Assembly (NCBI RefSeq): GCF_003755175.1
Contig: NZ_RKHX01000005.1
Coordinates: 124,001-188,000 of the forward strand
Length of the DNA: 64,000 nucleotides
Direction: 5' to 3'
Source of the DNA: Cellulomonas sp. PhB150
GTDB lineage: Bacteria; Actinomycetota; Actinomycetes; Actinomycetales; Cellulomonadaceae
Position numbers and translations under genes: made by a program. Positions 63,785 to 64,000 of this stretch are shown in pieces (the first letter of the stretch is position 1; each line of letters opens with the position of its first letter). The notes under the pieces are model-generated. The model had not been told where the DNA came from, made no database searches, and saw only the letters and a program-made list of their open reading frames with translations.

Positions 63785-63957
63785 TCCGGGGCGTCCTGCC
63801 GGAGATTGGGCATCCGGCCGCACGCGCAGGTAGCGTCAGGCGTCGGCCGACGACGTCCAACGGTGGGTCGGCACACGCGACCCGATCGGTCGCGGCTACG
63901 CGATTCGACCCCGGGCGCAGCGCACCAGACCCGCCCGGGTCACCTGGGAGGTAACGC

Positions 63958-64000
63958 ATGACCGGAACCGATACGACAGTCAGCACCACGGTCGAGCTGG
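63958..64000 (+). CDS. Start of a gene cut by the window edge, probably citrate synthase
   Basis: GGGAGG lies six bases before an ATG that opens a frame running off the end; the visible product is MTGTDTTVSTTVEL. That a gene starts here is well supported by the ribosome site and the promoter-like DNA before it. The identity is inference: a citrate synthase commonly follows dapC in Micrococcales as I recall, and short variable N-termini of this kind precede its first beta strand. Too little sequence is present to confirm it. Confidence 0.6.
   Translation, partial: MTGTDTTVSTTVEL

Overview
The window is chromosomal DNA from a high-GC Gram-positive bacterium, most likely an actinobacterium of the order Micrococcales and plausibly Cellulomonas or a close relative. 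The reasons are very high GC in third codon positions, frequent GTG starts, start codons placed 6-8 bases after a TAnnnT promoter element (leaderless mRNAs), mycothiol genes (mca, mshB), a 7Fe ferredoxin, an LpqY-SugABC type sugar importer and large secreted plant-cell-wall glycosidases. Genus is an inference from gene content. I saw no rRNA, tRNA, CRISPR array, insertion sequence or prophage.

A backbone of housekeeping genes runs in the order I recall from the Mycobacterium tuberculosis chromosome: greA, a DUF4307 protein, mca, a small membrane protein, hemolysin III, a Z-prenyl diphosphate synthase and PIN-PhoH (1-6900); fumC (18300-19750); xseB, xseA, ispH, ychF (29000-36700); typA, mshB (55200-58000); fdxA, a dapC-type aminotransferase and the first codons of a probable citrate synthase (62300-64000). 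Accessory blocks separate these.

Accessory blocks: (a) 6970-7920, a TM2 protein and a self-contained HTH/DUF3887 gene with two perfect palindromes at its promoter; (b) 8000-18270, a four-gene MacB-like ABC system (two very large FtsX-type permeases, two ATPases, one carrying an AbrB-like tail) divergent from a padR-MFS drug exporter pair; (c) 20115-28950, a secreted GH53 galactanase, a DUF2087 protein, a beta-carbonic anhydrase and an LpqY-SugABC-like importer; (d) 31779-40876, rmuC, an ABC-2-like exporter, a lipoprotein/GNAT/small membrane protein cluster, GlsB, an orphan LuxR-type response regulator and two methyltransferases; (e) 40871-45765, a giant secreted GH127 beta-L-arabinofuranosidase behind a LacI-type palindrome; (f) 45773-47459, a hemerythrin-like protein divergent from a CGNR zinc-finger regulator, plus a deazaflavin-type oxidoreductase; (g) 47813-55021, an oligopeptide (Opp/Dpp) importer with an oversized OppB permease, a fused DppD-DppF ATPase and a PH-domain gene on the opposite strand inside the cluster; (h) 58075-62224, small membrane, flavin-reductase-like and VanW proteins.

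Functionally, the GH53 and GH127 enzymes would trim the galactan and arabinan side chains of pectin or arabinogalactan outside the cell, and the importers would bring in sugars and peptides. Mca and MshB belong to mycothiol detoxification and synthesis. FumC and the probable citrate synthase belong to the TCA cycle. Regulatory DNA is unusually legible: at least six palindromic operator candidates, several perfect GC-rich hairpin terminators, and a CRP/GlxR-like site upstream of the citrate synthase start. The features I would look at first are a 46-codon reading frame with a good ribosome site just upstream of the PIN-PhoH gene, the AbrB-tailed ATPase, the OppB insertion, and the terminator-like hairpin inside the 5' end of mshB.
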